Shown: positions 29,415 to 40,506 of the stretch, in pieces
Layout: each line of letters begins with the position of its first letter
How positions within the stretch are numbered: position 1 is the first letter of the stretch
Origin: Capronia americana
Lineage: Eukaryota; Ascomycota; Eurotiomycetes; Chaetothyriales; Herpotrichiellaceae
DNA length: 64,000 nucleotides
Assembly (NCBI GenBank): GCA_016110215.1
Contig: JADWQD010000014.1
Coordinates: 62,001 to 126,000, forward strand
Reading direction: 5' to 3'
The notes under the pieces: model-generated
The model's input: the letters and a program-made list of their open reading frames with translations, nothing else
Told to the model about the DNA's origin: nothing
Database searches by the model: none
Program-made: the position numbers and the translations under genes

Positions 29415-30672
29415 TGTGAGTGAGTTGGGCTGTGATAACGGTAGAGGGTATGATTGTTGTGATGGTCGTGTATTGTCGTGATTGTGCTCGAGGTTCAGGC
29501 GAACGACGATGTGTTTCTTTGTTTCTTGTAGGATATCCTACAGGGATTTATGACATCCATCCTTCCATCGGGACCGGACCTGCCTGCACTTATATACGTA
29601 GCTTCCTCGACAAGCCTCCTCGTCCCATCTGCCTTCTCTCCCTCGTGCAACCACCTCGTGCATGCAGATCAAACCATGGCCGAGTCGAGTGTCTAACCGC
29701 ATTTGGTTGTATGCGGCGCTGGTCTTGGCTTACGTGCCTACATACTGTATGAGTGTGTGATCGATCAGCCTTCGAACAGCCTCGTTTCCACATCCACCTC
29801 CACCTCCACCGCCCGCCTCAGCCTCCCTCCGCCCAACTTCGAAATTCTTCCACTTACTCTCTGTGGACGACGTGCCCATACCGCCGAGCCCCCACCACCC
29901 AAACCTTACTCTGTCCAGCCTGTCGCACTCGTACATAGTGAGCGACCATTCTCCGTCCCAAATGGGCAAGGGCCCTATCGTAGGATAGTCGCACACCATC
30001 CACCCGCCCATTTGGCTCGTCTCTCTCTCTCTCTCTCCCTCGTGATCCCCCGTTACAAGTACTCGTATATTATCCTATCGCTCGTCCCAAAATCCACCTT
30101 ACACCGAAAAAAAAGGTCCGAGTAGGATAAGACTTATTTTCCTCCTCGCCTGACTGCGCTTCACGATCGAATTTCTATCACTACTAAAATACTAGTGTAG
30201 CATTACACTACCACCACCACCACCACCACCACCACCACCACCACCACCACCGCCGCCGCCGTCGCCGCCGCCGCCGTGAGTCAAACGAAACGTCGCTATG
30301 GCAAGCAAGCGAGCGTGACGTGAAACTTTCTATCCAAAGTACATATATAGGTCAAATCATGGTCCATGGTGTCAAGAGGCGTCAGCGTTTGCTATGTCTG
30401 CTATGTATACAGAGACGGCGGCCCTTTTCTCTGATCTTGACTCTAGATCTATCGATCCATCGGTCGGTCGATCGATCGATTGATCAGTGCTAGCGTTGGC
30501 ATCGTGTATATATCCCTTCTCCGCGCGGCTTGCGTGTCCTGGTCTTGACCTTAGTTCCTGGTTTGCTAACTCTCGAAAGATACACCGAGAGCTATTTGTT
30601 CGATGGCTTGCTACATATGTAGACCACGTCGCTCCAGACACTAGAAGAAGTCCTTGTCATCTAGTATCTTAT
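29415..30672. other. Intergenic: promoter of the tubby-like gene, with microsatellites
   Basis: This 1.26-kb stretch runs from the tubby-like ATG to the aminopeptidase stop. It is pyrimidine-rich from 29760 to 30060 on the plus strand. It carries a TC run (30020-30037), an ACC-to-GCC triplet repeat (30210-30276) and a GATC/GGTC-type tract (30448-30486). No gene is supported. Confidence 0.55.
30210..30276. repeat. (ACC)n-(GCC)n microsatellite
   Basis: About 14 ACC/CAC units (30210-30250) pass directly into about eight GCC units with one GTC interruption (30251-30276). It lies in non-coding DNA, so length changes would not alter a protein. Confidence 0.9.
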
Positions 30673-32664
30673 CTACTTCGTCCCGAACAAGTCTTTGGCC
30701 ACCATGCCCCGACAGATCGGGTGGTAAAAGTCCTTGTTCTTCTCAAACGTCTCCACGGCAAGCTGGTAATCCATCTTCATGAGGCCTCGGAAGAGCGGGC
30801 GCACAAACTTCATCCGTCCCACCTCGCCCAGGAGTTTGACCACGAAATTCTTAATCGTCCAGTCGTTCGCTTTCATGGCGATCTGGTAATACCGGGCCGA
30901 GATCTCCACGTTGCGCGTCTCCTTGAGACTGTAGATGAAGCCCATGTAATTGACGTGCGGCTGTGGCAGCTTGTCGGCAAAAGTGAGCAGCTTCTCGAGG
31001 AACACGACGATCTGGTTCGCCGACCAGCCGTCAATGTCGAACTTGCTGGGACCGAAGTCGGGGTTTGGATTGTGCGTGAATTTCTCCCATTGGGCGGCCA
31101 GGTCGTAGCACTGGTCGACCAGGCTGGTATCGAAGTCTGGTTTGGGCGGGTAGCCGGGCGCGTAGAACCAGGTGTCCCAGTCGATGCTGGCAAGTTTCTC
31201 GGAGACACTGTCGTTGGGTTTGAAGAAGTCGAGGAGTGTGGCCTTGAAATCGTAGCTGTCGAGAGATTTGCCGCGCCAGGTCTCGAAGTAGTGTGGGATA
31301 AACTTGTCGAATTCGTCCTTGGAGATCAATTTCTCAATGTAATATAGGAAATTGAATCCCTTTTCGTAGGGGATGCTGGAAAAGGCATCGTCCGGATCTT
31401 TGCCCTTCAGGTCGATAACCAGTTTCGTGAACTCGTGCTCCTCGCCGAACTGGTCGATGCTGTCGGCGAGAGCCCTCCAGCCCACGATGGCGCTAAAGTC
31501 ACGCCATTGGTCGCCTCCGTGGACGATGGCTTGGATCCTCCGCTCAAGGTATGTGGTCCAGCCCTCGTTGAGCCAGAAGTGTTCCCATGAGGCGTTGGAG
31601 ACGAGGTTTCCAGACCAGGAATGGGAGAGCTCGTGGGCGATCACATCGACGTTCTGTCTGTCGCCCGAGATGATGGTCGGTGTGGCGAAGGTGTACACAG
31701 GGTTTTCCATGCCTCCGTAGGGAAATGAGGGTGGGAGAACGAGAACATTGTATTCGCCCCATGCGTAGGGATAGACGAGCGACTCGCCTGCCTTGAGGAA
31801 TTTCTCCGTGTCTTCCTCAAGTTCCCATTTGCATTCCTGGAGCTCGTCTGGGCCGGTTGCCACCCTGCTTCGAGGGCCGACTTGTGCCGTCGCGATGTCC
31901 CCGCTTGCCATGGCAAAGAGGTAGGCTGGGATAGGGACTTTCTGGTGAAACTTGTAGACCTGGCTGGTGCTTCCCTCCGATGCTGGATTATCTTTGGCAC
32001 CGATGCCCGATGCAATGACTGGCAAGGGTGACTTGAAGGTGAAATCAAAGGGGGCTTTTACGTCTGGCGTGTCCTGACAAGGGAAAATCGAACGAGCGTG
32101 GATCGCCTGGCATTGTGAGAACATATATGGATGCTTCTTGTTCGATGTTTGAGCTGGGGCAAGCCATTGCAGTGCCGAGCAAGCACTTGTTGTCTCAACG
32201 TCGATTTGGACGTCGATGTTCTCCTTCAATTTGAGTTTCCGGTCCAATTTGATCTTCAAGGGATTGCCGTATGGTTCCAGTCGGCTGAGCAGCTCCCATT
32301 CTGCCGCCTTGCCATCAGCCTTGATACTGTGAATTTGCACGTGGTTCGAGTCCAGTAGGATTGCATCACTCTCGCCGTCCGTGAGCGACTCAAACCTGTG
32401 CGTCACACTGCCTTTCAGTTTCTGCTCGTCGAACAAAATATCGAAGGTGGTGGAGGTGTGCACCGTCCGCCAATTGTTGTAGTTGGAGAGTGTGTTCGGA
32501 TCACGGGGGTTGTGGATGGTCGCCATGGTGCGGAGCTTGTTCCACACAAAGTCTGCTTGCCTGCTTCTAGAAGCGGCGGCAGATTTCCGGCCGATTGAGT
32601 GAGATAGAGCTCGAGATAAGTTGCCTGTCAAGCTGAAAGATAGCCAGGCCCGATTGTTGACCAT
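30673..32664 (-). CDS. lap2: Leukotriene A4 hydrolase-type M1 aminopeptidase
   Basis: Single exon of 663 aa from the first ATG. It is a zinc metallo-aminopeptidase with possible epoxide hydrolase activity, homologous to yeast LAP2 and LTA4H. The exopeptidase motif G-G-M-E-N is at 317-321. The zinc site is H-E-L-S-H with His344, His348 and Glu367 (W-L-N-E-G-W), and Glu345 is the general base. The C-terminal helical domain is complete and ends in K-D-L-F-G-T-K. A second in-frame ATG (residue 47) begins M-A-T-I-H-N-P-R-D-P-N, where cytosolic homologues start. The preceding 46 residues are Arg/Ser/Ala-rich with only one acidic residue (Asp38), and look like a mitochondrial presequence, suggesting dual targeting from two starts. 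The symbol follows the yeast/Aspergillus orthologue. Confidence 0.93.
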   Translation of the reverse strand: MVNNRAWLSFSLTGNLSRALSHSIGRKSAAASRSRQADFVWNKLRTMATIHNPRDPNTLSNYNNWRTVHTSTTFDILFDEQKLKGSVTHRFESLTDGESDAILLDSNHVQIHSIKADGKAAEWELLSRLEPYGNPLKIKLDRKLKLKENIDVQIDVETTSACSALQWLAPAQTSNKKHPYMFSQCQAIHARSIFPCQDTPDVKAPFDFTFKSPLPVIASGIGAKDNPASEGSTSQVYKFHQKVPIPAYLFAMASGDIATAQVGPRSRVATGPDELQECKWELEEDTEKFLKAGESLVYPYAWGEYNVLVLPPSFPYGGMENPVYTFATPTIISGDRQNVDVIAHELSHSWSGNLVSNASWEHFWLNEGWTTYLERRIQAIVHGGDQWRDFSAIVGWRALADSIDQFGEEHEFTKLVIDLKGKDPDDAFSSIPYEKGFNFLYYIEKLISKDEFDKFIPHYFETWRGKSLDSYDFKATLLDFFKPNDSVSEKLASIDWDTWFYAPGYPPKPDFDTSLVDQCYDLAAQWEKFTHNPNPDFGPSKFDIDGWSANQIVVFLEKLLTFADKLPQPHVNYMGFIYSLKETRNVEISARYYQIAMKANDWTIKNFVVKLLGEVGRMKFVRPLFRGLMKMDYQLAVETFEKNKDFYHPICRGMVAKDLFGTK

Positions 32665-33935
32665 GCGGTGAGGATGATATCTCTGCTTGCTGGCTGAATC
32701 TGGCCTCACACAGCTGTCTGATCAGTCACGGCGCATTAGTGGGCGTTTGACACATGTACACTGTCTACTTGAACGAAGGGGGGAAGGAGACAGACCCCCG
32801 TCGTCTATTGAGACTGCGGTGAATGGTGCCGTTTCTTGGCACCGGGCTTCGGAGGTACTTTTCACCGATGACGCAAGCGATCCGTATTTCGTATTTGGCA
32901 ACTCACCGGCACGTGACCATTAGGTACAGTCACGGTTGACCCAGAGCTTCACTTATTGGGACCGATCTACCTCGTAATTACGCAAAGATTCTGTGCGTAT
33001 CGCCTGGTTCCCAGGAACGAGTTACTTGTCTCCCCTAGTCCATGTCCGAGCTTCGGAACTGGTTGTGCTTCGTTCCCACGGCGGTTATTCCGCAGAGGGG
33101 GTTGGGAAATATGCAGCCTCATTCCACCCGGAACGAGCCACCAAAGATTCCATCGCGGTGAGATCTTTGCGCCTCGCCGGCGGTGTGTTTCAGAGCCCAA
33201 CAGCTGCTCAGCTGTCAGATGGAGTACTACTAGTAACAAATATGCTGGGTCCAAAGCTGTGCACGGTCCGAAGAGCCAGAACCCTGGGGGTCTTCGGACG
33301 AGAGGAGATTGGGGATGTCAAAGTCGCAGTAGTTCCAGACTATCGCTTCTCCACATGGCTTGCCAGCGAAACCCTGCCAGCGCGACGGGCGGTTCGAGGA
33401 GCCAGTGGCATGACTTGTTGTTGACCGGACTTCGCGACAGGATGATGCTCTCATGAGCGTTTGTGCGCCGCCACGGTGGTACGGAGTACAGCAGGAACCC
33501 CCAGCGCTCTGGAACATCACGACATGCCCTGAATGTTCCGATCTTCTTCTCACCGTCTTTACGCTGTAAGACTGGCACAGCCTTATGGTGGCAGGGGCTC
33601 AAGGTGTCGATGTTCCTTGAAAGAGCTTGCTGCAGGCTATCGTGGTAACGCACGTCGCTGTGCACAAGTGCATCTGTGCCAACTTTTGTAGGAGAATCGC
33701 TACCGGTCTCTCATTCATTGATTAAAAGGCATAATTTTGTGCCTTGGTGGCTATAGTAACATGCACCTCCAACCATCGTCGTCGTCGTCGTGATGCTATG
33801 CTGACACTGCGGCTGCAGCTCGATGCTGTGCTCTACACATCGCAGTTTTCCGTTCCCATCCTCTCCCTATGCACATTTTTGCTGTTCCTGGCTTATTGTC
33901 CTACAAGAAACACCCCGCCATGCTCGGCGGCTTGC
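32665..33935. other. Intergenic: aminopeptidase promoter and ATO 3' flank
   Basis: This 1.27-kb stretch has no supported gene. The 9-mer TACCTCGTA is at 32968-32976 and a GTAC-GGA-GTAC dyad is at 33479-33489. A short CGT triplet run occurs near 33778-33790. Confidence 0.5.
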
Positions 33936-34896
33936 TTACTCCTCTTTTGCCGAAGCTCTTTCGCTGGCACCCTTGATGAACCTGCTGAGGTCGCCCACGG
34001 GGAGGTTGATAGGGAAGTCGACCGAAGCAAGCAGTTGCACAATGAACAGGTACCATCCCAACAGGGAAGTGACGAAGGTGCAGCCTCCTGCGGCATGTTG
34101 CATCGTCAAGTTGACCTTTCCCTCGCCAATCTGGAAGAAAAACTCGGCCAGACACCCAAAGGCCGCAACGAGCGTTGCAAAGATGAGCACAAAGACGATG
34201 TTGGTTCGCAGTGCCACAATCAGGTACACAAAGCAGAGGACGCCCATGTAGACGTGGAAGAAGGCGAATGTAGACGCGAAGACGGGGTCCGAGGACGATG
34301 CAGCGGGATCTGAAGGGAGGTAGGCGATTGAGGCGTTGAAGTACGGTGTCAAGGTGGCACCGAAGGAGAGCCAGAAGGCGCCGAAGGAGGAGAAGACGAC
34401 GAACGGGAAGGTGTTGCCCAGAATGAATTCAAGAAATCCACCCAACACCATGAGTAGACCGCCGAAAAAGTAGTACACGCCGCTGCAAGAATCATTAGCA
34501 TGGACATCCCCTGGTACATCCGCCGGCGAACTTACGTTTCGGCAGCACCAAGTCCTCCAGAGCCTCGCCATCCCAGCAAAACGTTGGAGAGAGGAGTGAG
34601 CGAAATCAGGAAACCGACAATAGCACTGCGCTGGGTCAGCAGGTAATACTTCATTCACCAGGGCCGACGTACAGTGGAGTCGGGTTACCAAAGGTAGACC
34701 GGATGTTGTTGGAGACGCGATTCTTAGGAGAGAGATAGATCTTCTCGAATAGCTCTGGCGTGATCGAAATGCTTCCGGCCGTCCGAATTCTCCTCAACGC
34801 GGACTCTTCGTTGTGATGGTCGTGATGAAGATCATAGTTGCCGTTGACCGAGTCACCGCCGGCGTGGTCCTTCTCGACATCGGGGAGGTTCGACAT
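33936..34896 (-). CDS. GPR1/FUN34/YaaH (ATO) family acetate transporter
   Basis: Three exons (34896-34673, 34625-34536, 34482-33936; introns 47 and 53 bp) give 286 aa with six predicted helices. The entry motif N-P-T-P-L is split by intron 1 (N-P-T-P-L|A-I-V-G-F). Exon 2 encodes L-T-P-L-S-N-V-L-L-G-W-R-G-S-G-G, and exon 3 encodes G-V-Y-Y-F-F-G-G-L-L-M-V-L-G-G-F-L-E-F-I-L-G-N-T-F-P. These proteins (yeast Ady2/Ato, Aspergillus AcpA) carry acetate, and sometimes succinate or ammonium, across the plasma membrane. Intron 1 has two AG acceptors five bases apart; only the second keeps the frame. The N-terminal His/Asp run (D-L-H-H-D-H-H-N-E-E) is cytosolic. Upstream in-frame codons exist, but M-S-N-L-P fits the family start. 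Confidence 0.92.
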
Positions 34897-37372
34897 GGTG
34901 ACAGTGGTGAGTGCTGTTTGGAAGTCTTCGCAAGTATAGTTATGGTAGAGGTACCTGAAAGGAGGACGATACACAGGTGGACTCGGGCAAGATTTAAATA
35001 TGGTGGACTTGCAGGGCGGTAGGAACGGAACACAAGCACGACAGGCACAAATGACTTACCCTTGCCATGGTTGGGAGGACCCAGATAATATAGGACATTA
35101 CTATGGTCGCGTCACTGAACCCCAGGGTAGCTCTCTGGACCTCCTCTCGGTGGAGTGGAGAGCCCCTAACCCGCTCAGCCGAGCCTTGTCTCTGATTGTC
35201 GTTGGTGGAGGCAAGTGATGTCTCTGAGCTAGTCGCGAGATTGATCGAATGCTTGACAAGACGCCAAAGCATGGATCTGGGCTCCGGACCAGCGAGTCGT
35301 GCATCGATCCTGGACGCCGTCGGACCTGTTCAAGCCCAAGCTCTCCAGTTCAACTTCAGTTTTGCCTTGGATCTGCACCAATGACACGACGGAGCGGCCT
35401 TTCAAGCTCGAGGCTAGTGTGGGAACTAAATGCATTGACCTGGCTGCGGGGAAATGCTGGGGAAGGAAAAGGTCATGGTACTGACATGATGTGATGTTCG
35501 CTATGTATGGTCTGCTTCTCTGAACGAACGAGTAACGATCGACATGTCTGCGGATCCTGTCGATTTCCGGGAACCTGGACTCCGTTCCTGGAAGTCGAGG
35601 GCATAACGGCAATTCAAGAGGACGGGGGGGCATGCAGCGACAGGACTAGAGCGCCGCACCTAAGGCGCTTTGATGGAATGGGCGAGGGATTGGCATTCGC
35701 CGACATTGTTTGATGCGGCCTTCTCGGAAGAGCAGAATTTGCGGGGTTGGCGCCAATCCAGTTTCTCGACTCGATCTCGAGACTTCTGATGTGCTTCAGC
35801 CGGGCGCTGTAACCGGGTATTCGGGCTGGCGGGCAAGCCAGTGACAGTCCAGTCTGGGTTGGCTGTGAAGAGTGAAGAGCGTAGCGCGTTCCCTCCATGA
35901 GCGGCACAACACCACAACCTGGCGTGGCAGTCTTCTGTGAGTGGTCGTCGATGCCTGTCATCGAGCTTTGGGAGACGCGGTTAGTCCGGCTTTTGTCCGG
36001 GGGCGTACCCACCGTCTAAAGAGGGGGTGTTGATCGAAGCCACAAAAAGCAGAATATCACAACTCGAGAAGACTTCAAGCGCAAGAGAGCGAATGGCGGT
36101 GATTGAGTCCATGCGGATCCGAGCGCCGTCGTCATCGAAACAGGCCTTCGCAACATTACTTGTAAAGCACTAGCTGGCTCCATCCCGGAATTGCTGCGCG
36201 GCCTTGCCTTGGGACTCCGCCTTTCTCCCTTGCACAGGCACGGGCCTCTTGGGGGCCCAGTCGGCAGTCATGCGGTTCAAACGGACGGAGCACACCAACA
36301 AGCAGGACGAGCCGACGTGAATAGAGCTGCTCTCGATATAGGTACATGCCTCATAGTGTTGGTCCTTGTGTGACAGTGTTGAGAAAATTAAGGTCTGACG
36401 GCGATTCCGATCGATCGGACAGAAGGGGGCGGGTCCTGCTTTCCGTTGGCCCAGCAAGACCGCCTGGATTCTGTCGGGGGGAGGCCTGAGCGGGAGGATC
36501 AGGGGCGCGATCGCAGGCAGGGTCACGTGGTCCTGTATTGTGTGCGAATCGTCCGTCGACAGCGGGAGTACAATACTGCCCGGAATAGATCCAGCCGAGC
36601 ACGGCAATTATTGTTACATGGTACTATTAGGAACAAAAAAAAACATGTGCTGGGGTCGCATTGCGGAGGGTTGCTGCATCAGGACTAACGACAACATCCC
36701 TCCAGCCAGTCCTCGAAGGCACGCTTGCGACCTGGCTCTTTTCCTTTTTGGCGTCGGTTGGGGCATTTCGTGTCTGTATCGGGGCCCGACATGGCTGACG
36801 GTTTTCAGGTCGATATGCTGCGTGCAGTCGATTAACGGTAGTGCTGGCACTAACCAGAAACAAGCTTGCGCGGGCGAGACACGATACATATGTAGCTCTG
36901 CTGCTTGGACGAAACGGGAATGCATCGCAGCTTTAAGCACACATCCTTCCAGGAAGAAAACACAGATCGAAGTGTATCTCGCCCCGACTTGGGGATCTGG
37001 CCGTCGACCAATTGGTCTGCAGGGGACCGAGGGACTGAACATCGAACGTTGGTCTTTCTTAATAGAGTCAGAGCTTCTATGAGAAGCAGTTGCATTCTGT
37101 CTTCCAAAGCTTGTCCGATGCTGAAGTTCATGTCAAATGGAGCATGATTTTACAGGTGAGGGCACCGTCTGCCACTTCCCAGTATGTACAAGTTGTATGC
37201 GAGTCGCCTGTGATTTTTCTTGCTTTGAACATGGCAATCCGCCATGGTTGAGACCAAACCGCACGGGTATCAACTGGACTCAACGCCGTATCTATTCGCC
37301 CTCCCCAGGCTTTATGAACATATCGCCCGGTCTCATCCAGGGTTGTCTTGCATCCGCTGTCAGCATCATTCC
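34897..37372. other. 2.5-kb gene-free stretch upstream of the ATO transporter
   Basis: Both strands carry many overlapping ORFs of 60-180 codons, but none shows a domain, a credible start and a splice pattern together. The left part must hold the ATO promoter; the right end is the 3' flank of the ATP synthase gene. A small lineage-specific or non-coding RNA gene cannot be excluded. Confidence 0.4.
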
Positions 37373-37782
37373 TCAACTCTCAGCCTGGAGCTTCGTCAGG
37401 TATGCCTCGAGGTCGAAATTCTTGTCGTTCGGATCCGTTATAACTGCGGTTCAAGTCAGTCCAAGCTCTCCAGGCCCAGCCCAGAATCATAGAGGATAGC
37501 ACATACTATCACCACTCGCGGTTTTCGACTGAGGAGGGAGATGCTTCTTTGCCCATTCCGCCTTTGCCTTTGATATTAACTCTGCTTTGTGGTCGTATTC
37601 GGCCTTCTGGTGTGCGGCTGCGTTGCGCGCATAAATCGTTCTTTGGTGCGTGAAGCCGTAGAATATGCCGGCCACTAAAGCTGACCACCGGAGGACCTGC
37701 AAAGACTCAGCGCCGAGCTCAGATATAGAACAGATGCTCGGAATCGGGCATTTCATACATTGACTCCCTGGGATGTCGACAT
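37373..37782 (-). CDS. TIM11: Mitochondrial F1Fo ATP synthase subunit e
   Basis: Three small exons (37782-37759, 37696-37507, 37443-37373; introns 62 and 63 bp) give 94 aa, the usual size. Exon 1 encodes only M-S-T-S-Q-G-V-N. The single membrane helix is V-L-R-W-S-A-L-V-A-G-I-F-Y-G-F, containing the GxxxG-like region used for ATP synthase dimerisation. It is followed by the matrix/IMS helix A-E-Y-D-H-K-A-E-L-I-S-K-A-K-A-E-W-A-K-K. The last exon restores I-I-T-D-P-N-D-K-N-F-D-L-E-A-Y-L, the conserved C-terminus. It is divergent from the dynein intermediate chain, with ATGs only 318 bp apart. The symbol is that of the yeast orthologue. Confidence 0.93.
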
Positions 37783-38100
37783 GGCGAACGCAGTGTGTGC
37801 AGTCGCGTGAGCTCCTCCTCAAAGCGATATCGAGCTCGTGAATGCGACACCAAGTTCGGGCTTCGGACCGCCTTTTCCGACTATAATGGCGTTGGCTGTG
37901 GTTTAATGTGATTGCGGGAAGTTTGAAGCTGCGAAATGTTTCTCAAATTCGGAGCTTATCCCTGCCTCCTACGTTTCTCCGACCGACTCAGACGCCCACG
38001 TGATCACGCGAAGTCTGACTCGCGCCAGTTACCACGCCGTGCACGCTCAACTCCTGACCGCAGCATCCACGACAAACACCAAGCCCGCGTCACTCTCAAC
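37783..38100. promoter_or_regulatory. Bidirectional promoter, ATP synthase e / dynein IC
   Basis: These 318 bp serve both divergent genes. They contain a palindromic E-box CACGTG at 37997-38002 within C-A-C-G-T-G-A-T-C-A-C-G, the type of site bound by Cbf1/CpfA-like bHLH proteins. Its position, 99 bp from the dynein ATG and 215 bp from the subunit e ATG, allows action on either gene. Confidence 0.55.
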
Positions 38101-40244
38101 ATGTCGTCGCTGAAGGAGGAACTAGCGGCCAAGAGGGCTCGCCTAGCAGAACTAAAGCGGCAGAGGGAACTGCGCCAGGAGCAGTACTCAACGAAGCGGC
38201 AGAGCATTGGGGAGGTATGCTGATATCACGGGCTGCCCATCACGGCCTCACTAATGATTGCTAGGCTCCATCACCGGGCAGGAATACAGAGGAACGTCGC
38301 CAGGAAATTGACCACCTGGTTGCCACGCTCATAGAACGCCAACGAGACCGAGACCGAGACTCCATTCTACCCTCTCCAAGCAGAAAAGGAAGTCGGCCAA
38401 GTTCAATTCAAGGGACAGGAACAGGGCATATCAGTCCCCAACAGGACGGTGAACCGTCTCCCAGGAGGGCCGTCCGGGAAATTGCAACTCAGACGGAGAG
38501 CACAGACACTTCGTACCCCATCCACGTCGATGCGTCTGCCCGCGAGCCGGCACCGCCCAAGAAGGAGTACATCACATACACCAAAGGCGTACAGACTGAG
38601 CCATACCTGGAAGAACCGATAAAGCCGCACGAACTTTCCGAAGACGAAGACCCGGCGCTCCGTCATAGAAAACGAGTCAGCCGGCGCGACCTAGAGAAAG
38701 AGGAGGAGATCAGACAAGCCCTACGGAGGGAGATCGAAGAGGAGTTGCGGGCAACCTTGAATCGGGATTCAACAACTTCCACCGTCTCCCAGAATCAGCA
38801 ACAACTACGCTTTCCTTTGCGGACCCTTAACAACAACGAACTTAACGCCGTAGTCGCCTCCACGGAATTTGTGTCGTTCGTTGAACGATCGTCAAAAGTG
38901 ATTGAGCGCGCACTCGACATCGACGACGAGTACGACCTGCTAGCTGACTACACTCGTACCTCTACGCTGGACGATGATGACGACGACGACGATGGCGCCC
39001 CATATTCACGAACCAGTAGAAAATCCCACCCACTGCGGGAGGCGTTCCAATTGTTTTCTGATCGGTATACCCGAAGACGGATTGTCTCGGATATCCAGTT
39101 CTCACCCCATTTCAATGAACTACTTCTATCCTCGTACACCAAGAATCCTTCTGCTCCACATGAGCCAGCTGGCCTGGTTCTTCTTTGGAACTCACATGCC
39201 CCATCACGGCCAGAGTATACATTTACCGCATCATCAGACGTCCTCTCTGCTCGTTTCTCACCATTCCACCCCAACCTCGTCATTGGCGGGTGCTACTCTG
39301 GCCAGATATGCTTATGGGACACGAGATCATCTGGCCGGACAGGACAACCCGTCCAGAAAACTCCACAGTCAGGTTCTCACCTCGGCCATACTCATCCAGT
39401 CTATAGTATCAGCGTGGTCGGAACCCCCAATGCCCACAACATCCTGACCGCATCCATGGACGGTGTCGTTTGTTCCTGGTCTGTTGACATGCTCACTCAA
39501 GCTCAGGAATACCTGGTTCTCAACACCCCTCCGCCTGCAAGGACCGACGACCTTGCTCCCACGAGCATGTCGTTCCCAGCTGCAGATCCTACCTTCTTTG
39601 TCGTCGGTACCGAGGAAGGAACCATCTATCCCTGCCACAGGTACGACCGAGCTGGCGCACAGGCAGGCGTGGATAACCGCATTGCATACAAAGGCCACAC
39701 TGCGCCTGTCATGTCGTCACAATTCCACCCAGCGCGTGGTCCGGTCGACCTAGGTGATCTGCTCCTGACTTCATCCTCCGACTGGTCTGTCAAGCTCTGG
39801 CGCGTGAAGCCAGCTGCAATCTCCAGTGCCACTGCCTCGAGCATGGTAGCCGGGGGCGCGGCCCCGACCGTCGTCAAGCCGATCTTGAACCTTGGCCGGG
39901 AAGATCTCGTGTACGATGCGAAATGGGCGCCTCACAAGCCTTCTGTCTTTGCCTGTGCGACTGGCTCGGGTGAGCTGGAGGTGTTCGACCTCAGCTATGA
40001 CCTTGAAGTGCCGATTGCAAAGGCATCTCCCACGAGAGGGAAGAACGGCATAGTGCCATTCAAAGGCTTGAATAAAGTGACCTGGGAGGAGAGGAGGGGC
40101 AGTCATCTTGCTGTTGGTGGCCTGGATGGTGTGGTGACCGTGTTTGATGTTGCCAAGGGCTTGCAGTGTGGAAATGGTGAGGCGAGTATGGATGAATGGG
40201 TGGGCATGAAGAGGCTTATGACCAAGCTAGAGGGTGGGATCTGA
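38101..40244 (+). CDS. Cytoplasmic dynein intermediate chain
   Basis: Two exons (38101-38214 and 38265-40244; 50-bp intron) give 697 aa. The N-terminus M-S-S-L-K-E-E-L-A-A-K-R-A-R-L-A-E-L-K is the dynactin p150-binding coiled coil. Two light-chain-type motifs follow: A-T-Q-T-E (TQT at 113-115) and G-V-Q-T-E (146-150). A charged helix (E-K-E-E-E-I-R-Q-A-L-R-R-E-I-E-E-E-L) precedes an Asp-run linker, then a WD40 propeller from about residue 320 to the end (for example S-V-K-L-W-R-V and I-C-L-W-D-T-R). The subunit joins the motor heavy chain to cargo adaptors and light chains. It is the orthologue of Aspergillus nudI and yeast Pac11. Exon 1 is joined in phase 0, and the second exon has no stop before 40242. 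Confidence 0.94.
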
Positions 40245-40506
40245 TGCTTCGCCGGCGGCTAGCTGACGGGCTTGACATGTAACAACATGGCCCTGGCTCC
40301 CAAAAGTCGGACTCACCCCGAGCCAGTCGTTGGTTCTTGCTGTCGGCTTGGGCGACAAGTCTTGGTTGCTTCGGATTGCAAATGATACCCCGTTGAGTGT
40401 TTCTTGTCGGGACACATGAATATTGCACCAGACAAAAGTATTGTGCTTGAACTGCCAATCGTCCCTCTCATATTGCCTTTTCCATTCTGCCAGATAGCTC
40501 CTATCA

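Noticed and set aside
36540..37082. Plus-strand ORF of 180 codons
   Set aside because: Cys/Ser-rich random composition, no domain and no credible start context.
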